From an uncultured Bacillota bacterium (GTDB taxonomy: Bacteria > Bacillota_I > Bacilli_A > RF39 > UBA660): 59,316 nucleotides of DNA. Location: contig CAUAFL010000010.1 of the NCBI GenBank assembly GCA_958428295.1, forward strand, positions 1 through 59,316. Reading direction: 5' to 3'. Numbering within the stretch: the first letter of the stretch is position 1; each line of letters begins with the position of its first letter. The notes beneath the pieces were generated by a model. The model was not told the DNA's origin. It did not search any database and saw only the letters and a program-made list of their open reading frames with translations. Below are positions 51,214 to 59,316 of the stretch, piece by piece. The position numbers and the translations under genes were made by a program.

Positions 51214-51637
51214 ATTTTTTATCAGCACCAGCATTTTCTAATTTAGTGAGAACATCATTAATGACATCAATTGCTTTTAAACGTAACTCTTCCGCAGCAT
51301 CTTCTAAAACAGGTGTTCCCTTAGCAACGGCTAGATTTACTAAATCTTGGCATTTCTTTTTTATTTGTTCTCCTTTTTTCTTAGCAAGCTTTAAAGCTTT
51401 TTCTCTATCAAGATCTTCTAATTCCTCTTTAATTTCTTCTACCTTTGCTTCAAAAGCTTCTTTGACTTCCTCGATATCTACATCTTTGATCTTTTTCATA
51501 AGATCATCCATTTTTTGTTTTAACTCTTTTCTAGTTTCACTTCCTGCCTTAGGGGCAAAAAGAATCCCTAGACCAGCACCAACAGCGGCGCCCGCTACAA
51601 ATTTTCCAATTCCACTTTTCTTTTTTTCTTTACTCAT
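51212..51637 (-). CDS. YtxH-domain protein
   Basis: A 141-aa YtxH-type protein. Basic start MSKEKKKSG, then a Gly/Ala-rich membrane segment FVAGAAVGAGLGILFAPKAG (about 11-31), then a highly charged helix (about 33-135). Such proteins are general-stress or envelope proteins in Firmicutes. The start is at 51637; a longer frame to 51754 lies inside the DUF948 gene and has no family match. It overlaps DUF948 by 8 bases. Last gene of the trmB - lipoprotein - 298-aa - DUF948 - YtxH series. Confidence 0.9.
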   Translation of the reverse strand: MSKEKKKSGIGKFVAGAAVGAGLGILFAPKAGSETRKELKQKMDDLMKKIKDVDIEEVKEAFEAKVEEIKEELEDLDREKALKLAKKKGEQIKKKCQDLVNLAVAKGTPVLEDAAEELRLKAIDVINDVLTKLENAGADKK

Positions 51638-51929
51638 ATTCTTCCATTTTCTCCTTTTTTGTTTTCTTTCTTTTTTTGAATACTCTGGCAATTGTTCCGG
51701 TGACAGCTGAGACAACTGTATCAGTGATGACAGATACTTTATCTGTGACAACATTCATGATATTAAAAAAACCATTTAAGCTGTCTAATTTCTCTTGCGC
51801 ATCATCGATCAGTGTGTTTAGTTTTGTGAGCGTTTCTATTGCTTTTAATCCTAGTACAATCAATACGATTACTAAGACAATCCCCAGACTGTACAAAACA
51901 ACAGGCAAAAACACTTCTAGAAATTCCAC
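51630..51929 (-). CDS. DUF948-family membrane protein
   Basis: A 99-aa DUF948 protein: one N-terminal transmembrane helix (about 8-28), then a helix with LDSLNGFFNIMNVVTDKVS and a Lys-rich end. It is commonly next to YtxH, as here, and the two overlap. A GTG start at 51929 with GGAG 8 bases upstream is used; there is no ATG alternative that keeps the transmembrane helix. Function unknown. Confidence 0.88.
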   Translation of the reverse strand: MEFLEVFLPVVLYSLGIVLVIVLIVLGLKAIETLTKLNTLIDDAQEKLDSLNGFFNIMNVVTDKVSVITDTVVSAVTGTIARVFKKRKKTKKEKMEEYE

Positions 51930-51932
51930 CTC

Positions 51933-52829
51933 TTATTCTCCTTTCTTTTCTTCATACATTGAATCAATCAAATCAAATAAATTGTCTTCTAAGTCTGCTT
52001 TTTGATCTTCTTCATCTACTTGATTTAGGTTTGTTCTTCTTCCTGTCGCTCTCTCATGAGAGGCATCTTTGTAATCTATATTATATTCTAAACCTAAATC
52101 CTTAAAATATTCCTCAGCATCACCAACTGTTACTTTAGGAACAGCAGGAGCATGATCACTGATGTCTAGCATTGCTTCTTCTATTTCCTCATTTTCTTTT
52201 GGTTTTTCTTTATGACTTGAGGCTAATTCTTCTTCAAAAATAGTATCATCATCAATTCCTAACGCCTTGGCCCGAACCGCATCTAAATCAATGTTCTTGG
52301 AAGCATAGCTACTAGTAATTCTAACTTCTTTTCTTGTCACAATTTCATCTTTTTGGTAATCTTGATCTAAAATTCCATAAATTGGTGAAATAATAGGAGA
52401 GGGTTGGAAATTTTTTTTCTCTATTTTTTTCTCATAACTACCATATTCTTGTATTTTAATATTGGATGGTTTCGTTTGATAGACCGGTTTCTTTTTTTCT
52501 TTGGTATAAGCATAAGGTGCTCTTTCTTCTTTTTGTGGGGGAAGAGCTGGTTCCTTTTGGGACTCTTTTTTAGTTGGCGCTGGTTTTTCTTGATTTAAAT
52601 CAATGAAATCATCTTCCAAAATGGCAGGAAATTTGAAATCCTTTTTAGGTGTTTCTATCTTTTCTTCTTCTATAATCGGTTCTTTTTTAATTTCCTTTTT
52701 AGCTTCTTTTTTTGCCTCTGGTATTACAATTTTTTTAGCAATTGGCTTTTCCTTCTTTATTGGTTTTTCTTCTACTTCCACATATTCTTCTTCAAAAAGA
52801 GCATTTTTTAACTTGTCTAATAGTTTCAT
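51933..52829 (-). CDS. Charged disordered protein upstream of DUF948-YtxH
   Basis: A 298-aa acidic/basic protein, largely low-complexity: long Lys/Glu-rich runs (EKPIKKEKPIAKK, KKEAKKEIKKEP) and Pro-rich spots, with a more ordered middle (PSPIISPIYGILDQDY) and an acidic C-terminal helix (DLEDNLFDLIDSMYEE). The short N-terminal helix MKLLDKLKNALF could touch the membrane. No known family. AGAGGTGA precedes the ATG. It is placed three bases before the DUF948 gene, so the proteins are probably made together. Confidence 0.8.
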   Translation of the reverse strand: MKLLDKLKNALFEEEYVEVEEKPIKKEKPIAKKIVIPEAKKEAKKEIKKEPIIEEEKIETPKKDFKFPAILEDDFIDLNQEKPAPTKKESQKEPALPPQKEERAPYAYTKEKKKPVYQTKPSNIKIQEYGSYEKKIEKKNFQPSPIISPIYGILDQDYQKDEIVTRKEVRITSSYASKNIDLDAVRAKALGIDDDTIFEEELASSHKEKPKENEEIEEAMLDISDHAPAVPKVTVGDAEEYFKDLGLEYNIDYKDASHERATGRRTNLNQVDEEDQKADLEDNLFDLIDSMYEEKKGE

Positions 52830-52842
52830 AGGTTCACCTCTT

Positions 52843-53517
52843 TTAGTCTTCTTCTATCTTAATTTGGTCTTCATCTGTATCTTTTGGACTATATCCCTCA
52901 TAGGTTCCATACTTTTCTTCATAATCTAAGTAACTTTCTGTAACCGTATTTCCTTTAGGTTTCATAACGTTATATGTTTGTTCTTTGTAGTTCAACACTT
53001 TACTACCTACAATAGTCTCTAATACCGTTCTATTAAAGGAAATAGAGGATAATATGCTACTCATGTTAATGATCGCATCTTCTATATCCTTTTCTTTTAC
53101 ATAGGCTTCTACCTTACCATAATTATACATGTATTCAATAAAATAGTAACCCTTTTTTCCGATTTTATTAATTTCAATATAACCAACCTTGTCATGATAG
53201 TTAAGTTTTTGAGACAAATAAGCTTCTTTAGAAATTGTAAAAGTCAATGGTTCATTATTATAGAAACTAACTACATCAATATAAAAATAGTATGTATTTT
53301 GTTTATCATCTAATAGTGTAGCATTATATTCTTCCTTACCAATTAATTTAAGACCTCTAGGAACATAGTATTTGTAACCTTCGAACACGACGTTTGCTAA
53401 GGTATTCTTCTCCTTTAGTACGACTGGTAATAGATCACTGATACCTTTATTTGATAAGTTCGTACAGCCGGTGACCATCACCAAGAGAAGGATGAGTATT
53501 AATATTTTCTTTTTCAT
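52843..53517 (-). CDS. Lipoprotein of unknown function
   Basis: A 224-aa lipoprotein. Signal peptide with lipobox VTGC (residues 15-18), then a mixed alpha/beta domain (about 30-165, YKYYVPRGLKLIGKEEYN, KVGYIEINKIGKKGYYFIE) and an acidic Tyr-rich tail (SYLDYEEKYGTYEGYS). AGTAGGTGA precedes the ATG. It lies between trmB and the charged protein. Not recognised beyond the lipoprotein signal. Confidence 0.85.
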   Translation of the reverse strand: MKKKILILILLLVMVTGCTNLSNKGISDLLPVVLKEKNTLANVVFEGYKYYVPRGLKLIGKEEYNATLLDDKQNTYYFYIDVVSFYNNEPLTFTISKEAYLSQKLNYHDKVGYIEINKIGKKGYYFIEYMYNYGKVEAYVKEKDIEDAIINMSSILSSISFNRTVLETIVGSKVLNYKEQTYNVMKPKGNTVTESYLDYEEKYGTYEGYSPKDTDEDQIKIEED

Positions 53518-53566
53518 AATTCACCTACTCTTTATGTATTATAACAAAGATACGCACGAAATTCAT

Positions 53567-54187
53567 CTATTTTTTTGCGAAAAGATAAAATATAGGCTGA
53601 TTTAATGTGACAAATTTTTGCTCATATTCACTCATAATAATATTTTGCGCCTCTTGATGATAATTTAGGGAAACAAAAATTAAACCATAACCTTTTTGAC
53701 TGAGCGTCTCAATAGAGTAAGTGAATAAATCTTGATTATCGGTTTTCATTTCTATTTGCTTATCTTTACGAAAAATATTCTCATAACGGCTTAAAAAGAT
53801 AGGGCTCGTAAGGCGCCGAAAGGCATGACGGCTTTTCGGCCACGGATCAGAAAAATTTAAGTAAAGTCGATCAATCTCATGATCAAACACTTCGGCAATC
53901 ATGATAGCATCCAAGCGTAAAAATCGTAAGTTAGGAAGAGGCTCCGTGTTGCCGATTGCTCTTGTTAGAACATTGTCAAATTTTTCAATACCAATAAAAT
54001 TAATATCTTTATAGCGTTTGGCATTTTCTCTAATAAATTGTCCCTTTCCTATGCCAATTTCTAAATAGATTGGGTGATCATTGTTAAATACCTGATGCCA
54101 CTTTCCCCTATGGTCCTGGGGCTTTTTTATAAGATAAGGACAAGCAGCTAAGATCTGTTCTTTATTTTTAACATTTCGTAAACGCAT
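53567..54187 (-). CDS. trmB: tRNA (guanine-N7)-methyltransferase
   Basis: A 206-aa enzyme that methylates G46 in tRNA using S-adenosylmethionine. Marks: YLEIGIGKGQFI (cofactor site), GIEKFDNVL, DRLYLNFSDPWPKSRHAFRRLT (substrate and catalytic Asp; here given in parts), and a C-terminal ending QPIFYLFAKK. The length is typical. AGGAGG precedes the ATG. It leads the series of envelope genes on this strand. Confidence 0.97.
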   Translation of the reverse strand: MRLRNVKNKEQILAACPYLIKKPQDHRGKWHQVFNNDHPIYLEIGIGKGQFIRENAKRYKDINFIGIEKFDNVLTRAIGNTEPLPNLRFLRLDAIMIAEVFDHEIDRLYLNFSDPWPKSRHAFRRLTSPIFLSRYENIFRKDKQIEMKTDNQDLFTYSIETLSQKGYGLIFVSLNYHQEAQNIIMSEYEQKFVTLNQPIFYLFAKK

Positions 54188-54263
54188 GATTACCTCCTGT
54201 AATTAGTGTAACACAAAACTAGGTTGTATCGCATATAATAACAACGAAAGTGAGGAAATATAT

Positions 54264-54530
54264 ATGATGAATGAGATGCCTTTCCAAGGACAGGGTGCTA
54301 TGTGGGGAATGCCTCCTATGGGTCCTGGCATGATGGGACCAGGTCCTAGTATTGGAAATGACCCCTCTTTTAGTGAACGTCTTAATAATTTGGAAAACCA
54401 AATCAACCGCTTAGAACGGCAATTACGTCGAATGGACAATCGTCTAAACAGAATTGAAAGTTCTATGATAACACCACTTGCTAGTCAAGATACGGGTTAT
54501 GGTAACAATTCTAATAAATATATGATGTAA
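54264..54530 (+). CDS. Small Met/Gly/Pro-rich coiled-coil protein
   Basis: An 88-aa protein: the first 35 residues are rich in Met, Gly and Pro (GMPPMGPGMMGPGPS), followed by a short coiled coil (LNNLENQINRLERQLRRMDN, 43-62) and a polar tail ending NNSNKYMM. No signal peptide. The layout of a glycine/proline/methionine head plus an oligomerising helix recalls small spore-coat or storage proteins, but this is only a resemblance. GTGAGGAAA precedes the start, and a strong terminator follows, so it is a single-gene unit. Confidence 0.8.
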   Translation: MMNEMPFQGQGAMWGMPPMGPGMMGPGPSIGNDPSFSERLNNLENQINRLERQLRRMDNRLNRIESSMITPLASQDTGYGNNSNKYMM

Positions 54531-54554
54531 GAGGAAGTACTCCTCTTCTTTTTT
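54529..54554 (+). terminator. Terminator after the Met/Gly/Pro-rich gene
   Basis: AAGAGGA-AGTAC-TCCTCTT then C and T7: perfect 7-bp stem starting at the stop codon. Confidence 0.9.
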
Positions 54555-54585
54555 TATGATATAATTTTAAAAGGAGATGAACACT

Positions 54586-55317
54586 ATGGTTATTGGCAGT
54601 TTGAATATTCAAAATAAATTTTATATTAGACACTATAATGGGGTTTCAAAAGAATACGATTATCCAAAACTGTTACAACAATTGTTGGACACTTATCAGC
54701 TTAACTGCTTAGGTACCCAAGAGTTAGTACGTCCCTATTTAGAAAATTTGAATTTATCAAGTTACCAAATCATTGGCGACTTTCGCCTTCCTAACCACTT
54801 TTTTTCTAAATATAATGAGAGCAACAGCATCATTACTAAGGAAGAAGTATTGACGGTTACTACTAAGAGACTTCCTATTTTTCCTAGTATTATTCCGCGC
54901 ATCATTACGATTGCTACCTTAAAAACCAAGGAATTTGGTCATATTTGTATGATGAATACACATTTATCCCTTTATCATAAAGGAATACAACGTAGACAAT
55001 TACAAAAAATTATACATTTCATTCAAAACAGTGCCTTTCCGGTCATTTTAACGGGCGATTTTAATATGACTATTCACAATCCGCAATTGCAAGAGTTTAT
55101 TACTACCTTAGCGTCTCTTGGTCTAAAACGTGTGCCTATTTTTGAAAAAACCTATAAAAAACATCGCCACAATTTAGCAATTGATCATATTTTTATTCCC
55201 CAAAGCTTTATCATTGATGAAATAGCGGTAATCAAAGATCCTACCCTTGCAACCTTTAGTGATCATTATCCTATTTTAGTGACAGTGAAAAAGGATGGTT
55301 TAAAAAAAGACGTTTAG
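54586..55317 (+). CDS. Endonuclease/exonuclease/phosphatase family protein
   Basis: A 243-aa EEP-fold metal-dependent hydrolase. Marks in order: GSLNIQ (Asn ligand), GTQEL (catalytic Glu), MMNTHLSLY, ILTGDFNM (Asp and Asn ligands), AIDHIFIP and FSDHYPIL (final Asp-His). The family cleaves phosphodiesters in DNA, RNA or small molecules; the substrate is unknown here. ATG at 54586 is used because AAGGAG lies 9 bases before; an ATG at 54577 abuts it. No signal peptide, so it acts in the cytoplasm. Confidence 0.88.
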   Translation: MVIGSLNIQNKFYIRHYNGVSKEYDYPKLLQQLLDTYQLNCLGTQELVRPYLENLNLSSYQIIGDFRLPNHFFSKYNESNSIITKEEVLTVTTKRLPIFPSIIPRIITIATLKTKEFGHICMMNTHLSLYHKGIQRRQLQKIIHFIQNSAFPVILTGDFNMTIHNPQLQEFITTLASLGLKRVPIFEKTYKKHRHNLAIDHIFIPQSFIIDEIAVIKDPTLATFSDHYPILVTVKKDGLKKDV

Positions 55318-55382
55318 TTCATACTAAAATTGACTTTTAAAAAGCTTTCACCTATACTTAAACTGAATGGAAGATGATAATT

Positions 55383-56690
55383 ATGGAATTAAAGGCTCTT
55401 AGTGGTGAACAATTTGATCGCTTTGTCAAGAAACATTCTTTCAAAAGCCATTTTTTGCAATCTTTTGCTTGGGGTGAATTATCGAAAGAAAAAAGGCAGC
55501 TGTTTCCTTACTATTTAGGACTTGTCGATGATGAGGGAGAAATATTAGCAGCAACATTATTATTAAAAAAGAAATTACCTCTTGGATTATGTTATCTTTA
55601 TGCCCCAAGAGGGTATGTCCTTGATTTTCATAATTCACAACTTTTGGAACAGTTTACTAAAGAAGTTGTTAAGTTTGCCAAAAGAAAAAAGGCCATTTAT
55701 ATTAAAATTGACCCCGATATTGTTTGGCAGCGTCAATTATTTGATGGCACAGTAATAGAAGAAGAAAAAAAAGAACAAAAAATATGGAACCAATTATTAG
55801 CATTAGGATATCATCATTTAGGTTTTACTAAAAACTTTGAAACCAGCCAGCCTCGTTATACTTTTCGTATTGATTTAACACAATCCCTAGAAGAAATAGA
55901 AAGTCACTTTTCTAAGACAACGAAGCAGCGAATTGCTAAGTCTTTAAAATTACAGACAAACGTTAGAATAGGGACGAGTAATGATTTAGAAACGTTTTAC
56001 CATTTAATGATGCTAACAGAAAATCGCAAAGATTTTATTTCCCATGAGCTAGATTATTATCAAACTCTATACCATTTATTTAACGAACAAGATAAGGCGA
56101 CTTTGTTTCTAGGAAGTGTTAACATCAATACTACTGTTCAAGTATTAACAAAAGATTTAGAGACTGTGACAACTCAATTAGAGACTTTACCACAAGAGAA
56201 TTTGTCGAAAAGTGCCAAAAACAAATTAAAGGAATTAGTACGTCAGCAGCAAAAATTACAAGAGGAGATACAAAAATATCTTCAGTATCAACAACGCTAT
56301 GGACAAGAAATTATCCTATCAGCTCACATGATTGTAGAGTACGGTGATAAGGCTTGGGTTCTATATGCTGGTAATCATAATATTCTAACGGAGACTTATG
56401 TCAATTATGCTACTTATTATGAACATTTAAAATATTGTAAAGAACGTGGTCTTCGTATCTATGATCAATTTGGAACAATTGGAGATTTACAAAAAGAAAA
56501 TCCTCGCTGGGGGCTTCATGAATTCAAACGAAAGTTTGGGGGCGATTATATAGAATTTATAGGAGAATTTGATTATATCATTCACCCCTTTTATTACTTT
56601 GCATTTACTAAATTAGTGCCTATTTATCGAAATATCATCAAAAAAAGAAAAAAGAAGGAGCTAAAAAATGAAGTTAATCAAATTAAGTGA
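55383..56690 (+). CDS. FemAB-family peptidoglycan bridge aminoacyltransferase (first)
   Basis: A 435-aa FemX/FemAB-type enzyme that attaches amino acids from charged tRNA to the stem peptide of lipid II. Two GNAT-like halves (FLQSFAWGELSKEKRQLFPYY at the start, given in parts; and YATYYEHLKYCKERGLRIYDQFG near 340-370) are separated by a helical coiled-coil arm (about 260-305, rich in Q, L and E) as in FemA. ATG 55383 has GGAAG about 9 bases upstream. The last 23 bases overlap the second FemAB gene. Confidence 0.93.
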   Translation: MELKALSGEQFDRFVKKHSFKSHFLQSFAWGELSKEKRQLFPYYLGLVDDEGEILAATLLLKKKLPLGLCYLYAPRGYVLDFHNSQLLEQFTKEVVKFAKRKKAIYIKIDPDIVWQRQLFDGTVIEEEKKEQKIWNQLLALGYHHLGFTKNFETSQPRYTFRIDLTQSLEEIESHFSKTTKQRIAKSLKLQTNVRIGTSNDLETFYHLMMLTENRKDFISHELDYYQTLYHLFNEQDKATLFLGSVNINTTVQVLTKDLETVTTQLETLPQENLSKSAKNKLKELVRQQQKLQEEIQKYLQYQQRYGQEIILSAHMIVEYGDKAWVLYAGNHNILTETYVNYATYYEHLKYCKERGLRIYDQFGTIGDLQKENPRWGLHEFKRKFGGDYIEFIGEFDYIIHPFYYFAFTKLVPIYRNIIKKRKKKELKNEVNQIK

Positions 56691-57963
56691 AGATGCATTT
56701 ACTAATTATGCCATTACTAGCCCCCAAATTACTTTCCATCAGACCAAGGAATGGGCAAAGTTAAAGGAACAAAACGGTTGGTTCGCCTATTATGTTGGTC
56801 TTATTGATGGAAAAGAAAAGATTCAGGCGGCGGCTTTATTATTAGCGAAACCGGTTCCTGTTATTCATAAAAAAATATTTTATTCGCCTCGTGGATTTTT
56901 ACTAGATTATCAAAACCAAGAATTACTGATGATCTTTACACAAGAAATAAAAAAATTTGTAAAAGACCGCCATGGTATTTTTGTTAAGATTGATCCTTAT
57001 GTAATGTATCAACAGCGAGATATCAATGGGGCGATTGTTCCCGAAGGGATCAATCATAAAGAGGTTGTCAGTAACTTAATAAAAGCAACTTATCGTCACT
57101 TTGGATTTAATGTAATGCAAGATACTCTACAACCACGTTGGATGCATACTATTACGGTCAAGGATAAAACGCTAGCGGATCTAATGCGGGATATGGATCC
57201 TAAGACAAGACAAATCTTACGTAAGAATGAACGATTGGGAGTTAAAACAAGGGAAATTTGTCGCGAAGAAATTCCTATTTTTAAAGACATCATGCAACAT
57301 ACGGGCGAACGACGGGAATTTATTGATCGCCCTTTAGCGTACTATGAAGCGATGTGGGATGCCCTTCATGATAGTGGTATTTTGAAAATCATGATTGCTG
57401 AAATTGATTTTGTAGAAGAACTTTCACATATGCAGCAGCAAATTCAACAATTACAGCAGGAGATAAAGGTAAGAAGTGAAAAATTTAGAGATAAAACTGT
57501 TCCAATGAATGAAAAAAAGTTTCATCAGAAACAACAGATGGATGAAAAAGAAATTGCAAGGTTAGAAGAGGAAATAAAGAAAATAAAGCAATTACAGAAG
57601 AAGTTTGGCAATAAACCTATTTTAGGAGGTATTCTATTTCTAATTTACGGACAAGAGGTTGTATCACTTTATGGTGGTTCCAAAAAAGATTTGATGCGTT
57701 TTCAGTCTGCCTATACAGTTCATTGGGCCGGTATAAAATACGCTTTAGAAAATGGTTATGATACTTATAATTTTTATGGTATTACTGGTGACTTTAGTGC
57801 TGATAACCCTCTTCTTGGTTTATATTTATTCAAGAAAAGTTTTGGCGGACAAGTTGTAGAGTTAGTGGGAGAGTTTGATTTAGTAGTTAATCCTATTTGG
57901 TATCATATCTATAATCTCAGTTATTCTTGCTATCATAAATTAAAGAATCTAAAAAAGCATTGA
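56668..57963 (+). CDS. FemAB-family peptidoglycan bridge aminoacyltransferase (second)
   Basis: A 431-aa paralog of the upstream enzyme (same start pattern ITFHQTKEWAKLKEQNG, same coiled-coil arm at about 252-308, same end FGGQVVELVGEFDLVVNP). AAGGAG precedes the ATG within the end of the first gene. Two such enzymes in tandem usually add successive residues, so the interpeptide bridge here likely has two or more amino acids. The TGA stop at 57963 is followed by a terminator. Confidence 0.93.
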   Translation: MKLIKLSEDAFTNYAITSPQITFHQTKEWAKLKEQNGWFAYYVGLIDGKEKIQAAALLLAKPVPVIHKKIFYSPRGFLLDYQNQELLMIFTQEIKKFVKDRHGIFVKIDPYVMYQQRDINGAIVPEGINHKEVVSNLIKATYRHFGFNVMQDTLQPRWMHTITVKDKTLADLMRDMDPKTRQILRKNERLGVKTREICREEIPIFKDIMQHTGERREFIDRPLAYYEAMWDALHDSGILKIMIAEIDFVEELSHMQQQIQQLQQEIKVRSEKFRDKTVPMNEKKFHQKQQMDEKEIARLEEEIKKIKQLQKKFGNKPILGGILFLIYGQEVVSLYGGSKKDLMRFQSAYTVHWAGIKYALENGYDTYNFYGITGDFSADNPLLGLYLFKKSFGGQVVELVGEFDLVVNPIWYHIYNLSYSCYHKLKNLKKH

Positions 57964-58018
57964 ACTTCAAAAATAGTGCAATCGTAATTTTTTATCGTTT
58001 GTAAATAGTTTTAAAAAT

Positions 58019-58057
58019 GATTATCGCCTGTAATCTACAAGGTGATAGTCTTTTTTT
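58019..58057 (+). terminator. Terminator of the EEP/FemAB region
   Basis: GATTATCGCCT / AGGTGATAGTC stem with two G-U pairs, 10-base loop, T7. Confidence 0.85.
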
Positions 58058-58139
58058 ATCTAAGTATACACAATAAAAATACTTTTCATTTATTAGAACT
58101 CATTCTAAGTCTTTTTAGACTTGTCAAAATTTTAAGGGG

Positions 58140-58292
58140 TTAGGAGGTTTTTAAGGCTATTCTAAAAGTGTCGTTGACACTTATTACACCGGTCGTATTC
58201 ATTCTTTCTCCTGTTTTACTATAACTAAAAATCACATAATTAATTCCAACAATTATTATCAATACTAATTCTTTTTCATCATATTTACACAT
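58140..58292 (-). CDS. Truncated paralog of the left-edge surface protein
   Basis: A 50-codon frame (MCKYDEKELVLII...) whose DNA and protein resemble the start of the gene at 1-167: KELVLII, then (after a deletion of about 10 residues in the hydrophobic segment) YVIFSYSKTGERMNTTG against YAAFSYSKVGEKINT...TTG. The frame ends at a TAA after about 15 further residues. GAGGG lies upstream of the ATG. It is probably a decayed gene rather than a real small protein. Confidence 0.55.
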   Translation of the reverse strand: MCKYDEKELVLIIIVGINYVIFSYSKTGERMNTTGVISVNDTFRIALKTS

Positions 58293-58489
58293 CCCTCTGT
58301 TTTTATTTACCTTGATATTGGCTACATTTTATAAACTTATCTTCCTTAACTAATTGAAAAAATATCTACTGGATAAGCGTCTTCATCAAGTCAATATTAT
58401 GCTATCGTGTTTCATTCTTTACGTCTCACTCACTTATAGTATAGTAACAATATTTATAATATCAACTAGCTGTTTTAACAAACCGTAAA

Positions 58490-59316
58490 CTATTGAACTG
58501 TTACATCGCTAACTCCGCTACCATTAAACATATCAGTGATGTTAACATTTGAAGAAATATTCCAATGAGAACTAACCAAAATATTCGTTAATTTTCCAGT
58601 AGATCGAAACATATAACTACCATCTTGAAGACTCATTGTATTAAAGCTACGCAAATCTAAAGTGGTTAAATTAGAACAGGCGGCAAACATATAAGACATC
58701 GTCGTTACTTTTTGAGTATTAAAATTGTCCACATTTAATTTCTTTAAGGAAGAGCAAGAACCAAACATTGAAAACATACTCGTCACCTTGGCAGTATCAA
58801 AATGGCTTAGATTTAATTCTTCCAACGATGAACAATTATAAAACATACCATTCATACTGGTAACATTAGAAGTGTCAAAGTCACGAATATTTAATTGCGA
58901 TAATTTATTACACCCATTAAAAAAATAATACATAGTTGTTACCATTTTAGTGTCTAAATTGCTTAAATCAATACTTTTTACTTCCGTAAAGTCCTTAAAA
59001 TAACTAGCACTATTAGGAGGTGCAATGATTTTTCCCATCCCTCCTAATGTTAAGCGGTATCCTCCAAAACCGCTACCATCATCTTCTAAATATGCTATGA
59101 CACTCCGATTGTGTTCTTCTGATATGTCCCAATCAATGACGGCCGTTTCTGGTACTAAAATGTTTTGCTTAGTTACAATACTAGTAATTTTAGTTCTATA
59201 TTTTTCCTGATGAAAATAAGAAGCATCATTTCTTATCTTCATCATTGGATAAAGATCTCCCACTTTACCATAAACACTAATCTTCGTCTGATAGACTAAC
59301 TTTCCACCATCTCCTT
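58490..59316 (-). CDS. BspA-like DUF285 leucine-rich surface protein (C-terminal part)
   Basis: The frame is open to the right edge, so the start lies outside; about 275 codons are visible, ending at 58490. The C-terminal half holds BspA-type (DUF285) leucine-rich repeats: units of about 24 residues such as LNIRDFDTSNVTSMNGMF and LNLSHFDTAKVTSMFSMF, six in a row (about 58560-58960 in DNA). The upstream part (VIAYLEDDGSGFGGYRL) looks like a folded linker domain. Such proteins are surface adhesins in gut Firmicutes and Bacteroides. No sorting signal is visible at the C-terminus, which ends shortly after the last repeat. Confidence 0.88.
   Translation of the reverse strand, partial: GDGGKLVYQTKISVYGKVGDLYPMMKIRNDASYFHQEKYRTKITSIVTKQNILVPETAVIDWDISEEHNRSVIAYLEDDGSGFGGYRLTLGGMGKIIAPPNSASYFKDFTEVKSIDLSNLDTKMVTTMYYFFNGCNKLSQLNIRDFDTSNVTSMNGMFYNCSSLEELNLSHFDTAKVTSMFSMFGSCSSLKKLNVDNFNTQKVTTMSYMFAACSNLTTLDLRSFNTMSLQDGSYMFRSTGKLTNILVSSHWNISSNVNITDMFNGSGVSDVTVQ

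Noticed and set aside
51246..51710. 154-codon plus-strand frame opposite ytxH
   Set aside because: Composition is almost all Ser, Phe and Leu, the shadow of Lys/Glu-rich coding on the other strand; no start signal.
54203..54439. Two overlapping minus-strand frames opposite the Met/Gly/Pro-rich gene
   Set aside because: Both are shadows of the plus-strand gene, which has a start site and a terminator in the right places.

Overview
The window is AT-rich chromosomal DNA from a low-GC Gram-positive bacterium, most like a member of the Bacilli (an Erysipelotrichales/RF39/Acholeplasma-neighbour type lineage that still has a cell wall). The reasons are the gene content and order. rodZ-pgsA-recA-rny and gpsB-rnpB / recU-pbp1A / nth-dnaD are all arrangements known from Bacillus, and here they lie together with cinA missing. 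There is a type B RNase P RNA, a Tyr T-box, a LexA (DinR-type) box, a BceRSAB module, EzrA, GpsB, and FemAB-type bridge enzymes. TGA acts as a stop (for example the response regulator at 36097 and the second FemAB gene at 57963), so the code is standard and not mycoplasmal.

Layout. 1-167: start of a surface protein running off the left edge. 358-5205 (minus): rny, recA with its SOS box, pgsA, a RodZ-like HTH membrane protein, rnpB, gpsB and a 35-codon upstream ORF. 5334-10946 (plus): an unknown protein behind a consensus promoter, recU, a class A penicillin-binding protein, and an XRE/DUF2975 regulator with a coupled small protein. 10992-18971 (minus): nth, dnaD, cca, hup, a six-LysM amidase, pta, a weakly GNAT-like protein, a YerB-type protein and a CwlJ/SleB-type hydrolase. 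The amidase and the hydrolase both lack signal peptides, which suggests spore-related roles.

19346-27635 is an accessory region beside tRNA-Trp. It holds a tRNA-Trp 5' half remnant, a KAP P-loop NTPase, three decayed genes (an unknown one, a Fic protein and an ASCH protein, each with at least one single-base frameshift), a MazG-like NTP pyrophosphohydrolase, a membrane-anchored HNH nuclease, a zinc-ribbon membrane protein, and a divergent methylase/restriction-enzyme-like pair. This looks like a partly eroded defence island.

27695-40136: PPC-domain protein, an autoregulated MerR regulator with a 19-bp-spacer promoter, a DUF362 protein, a NodB deacetylase lipoprotein, an MMPL/RND exporter with its heptad-repeat partner and divergent TetR, then a complete Bce-type peptide-antibiotic detoxification module (RR, HK, ATPase, permease). 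A canonical BceR-type inverted repeat lies before the ABC genes, and a 44-aa membrane peptide is coupled to the permease stop.

40160-54187: membrane proteins, ezrA followed by a prepilin-like protein, rpsD with a long leader, a two-gene operon of a repeat protein and a dead phosphoglycerate-mutase-like protein, tyrS with its T-box, an unknown 523-aa protein, and the operon trmB - lipoprotein - charged protein - DUF948 - YtxH. 54264-57963 (plus): a Met/Gly/Pro-rich small protein, an EEP-family hydrolase and two tandem FemAB bridge transferases. The right edge has a truncated paralog of the left-edge gene and a partial BspA-like (DUF285) leucine-rich-repeat surface protein.
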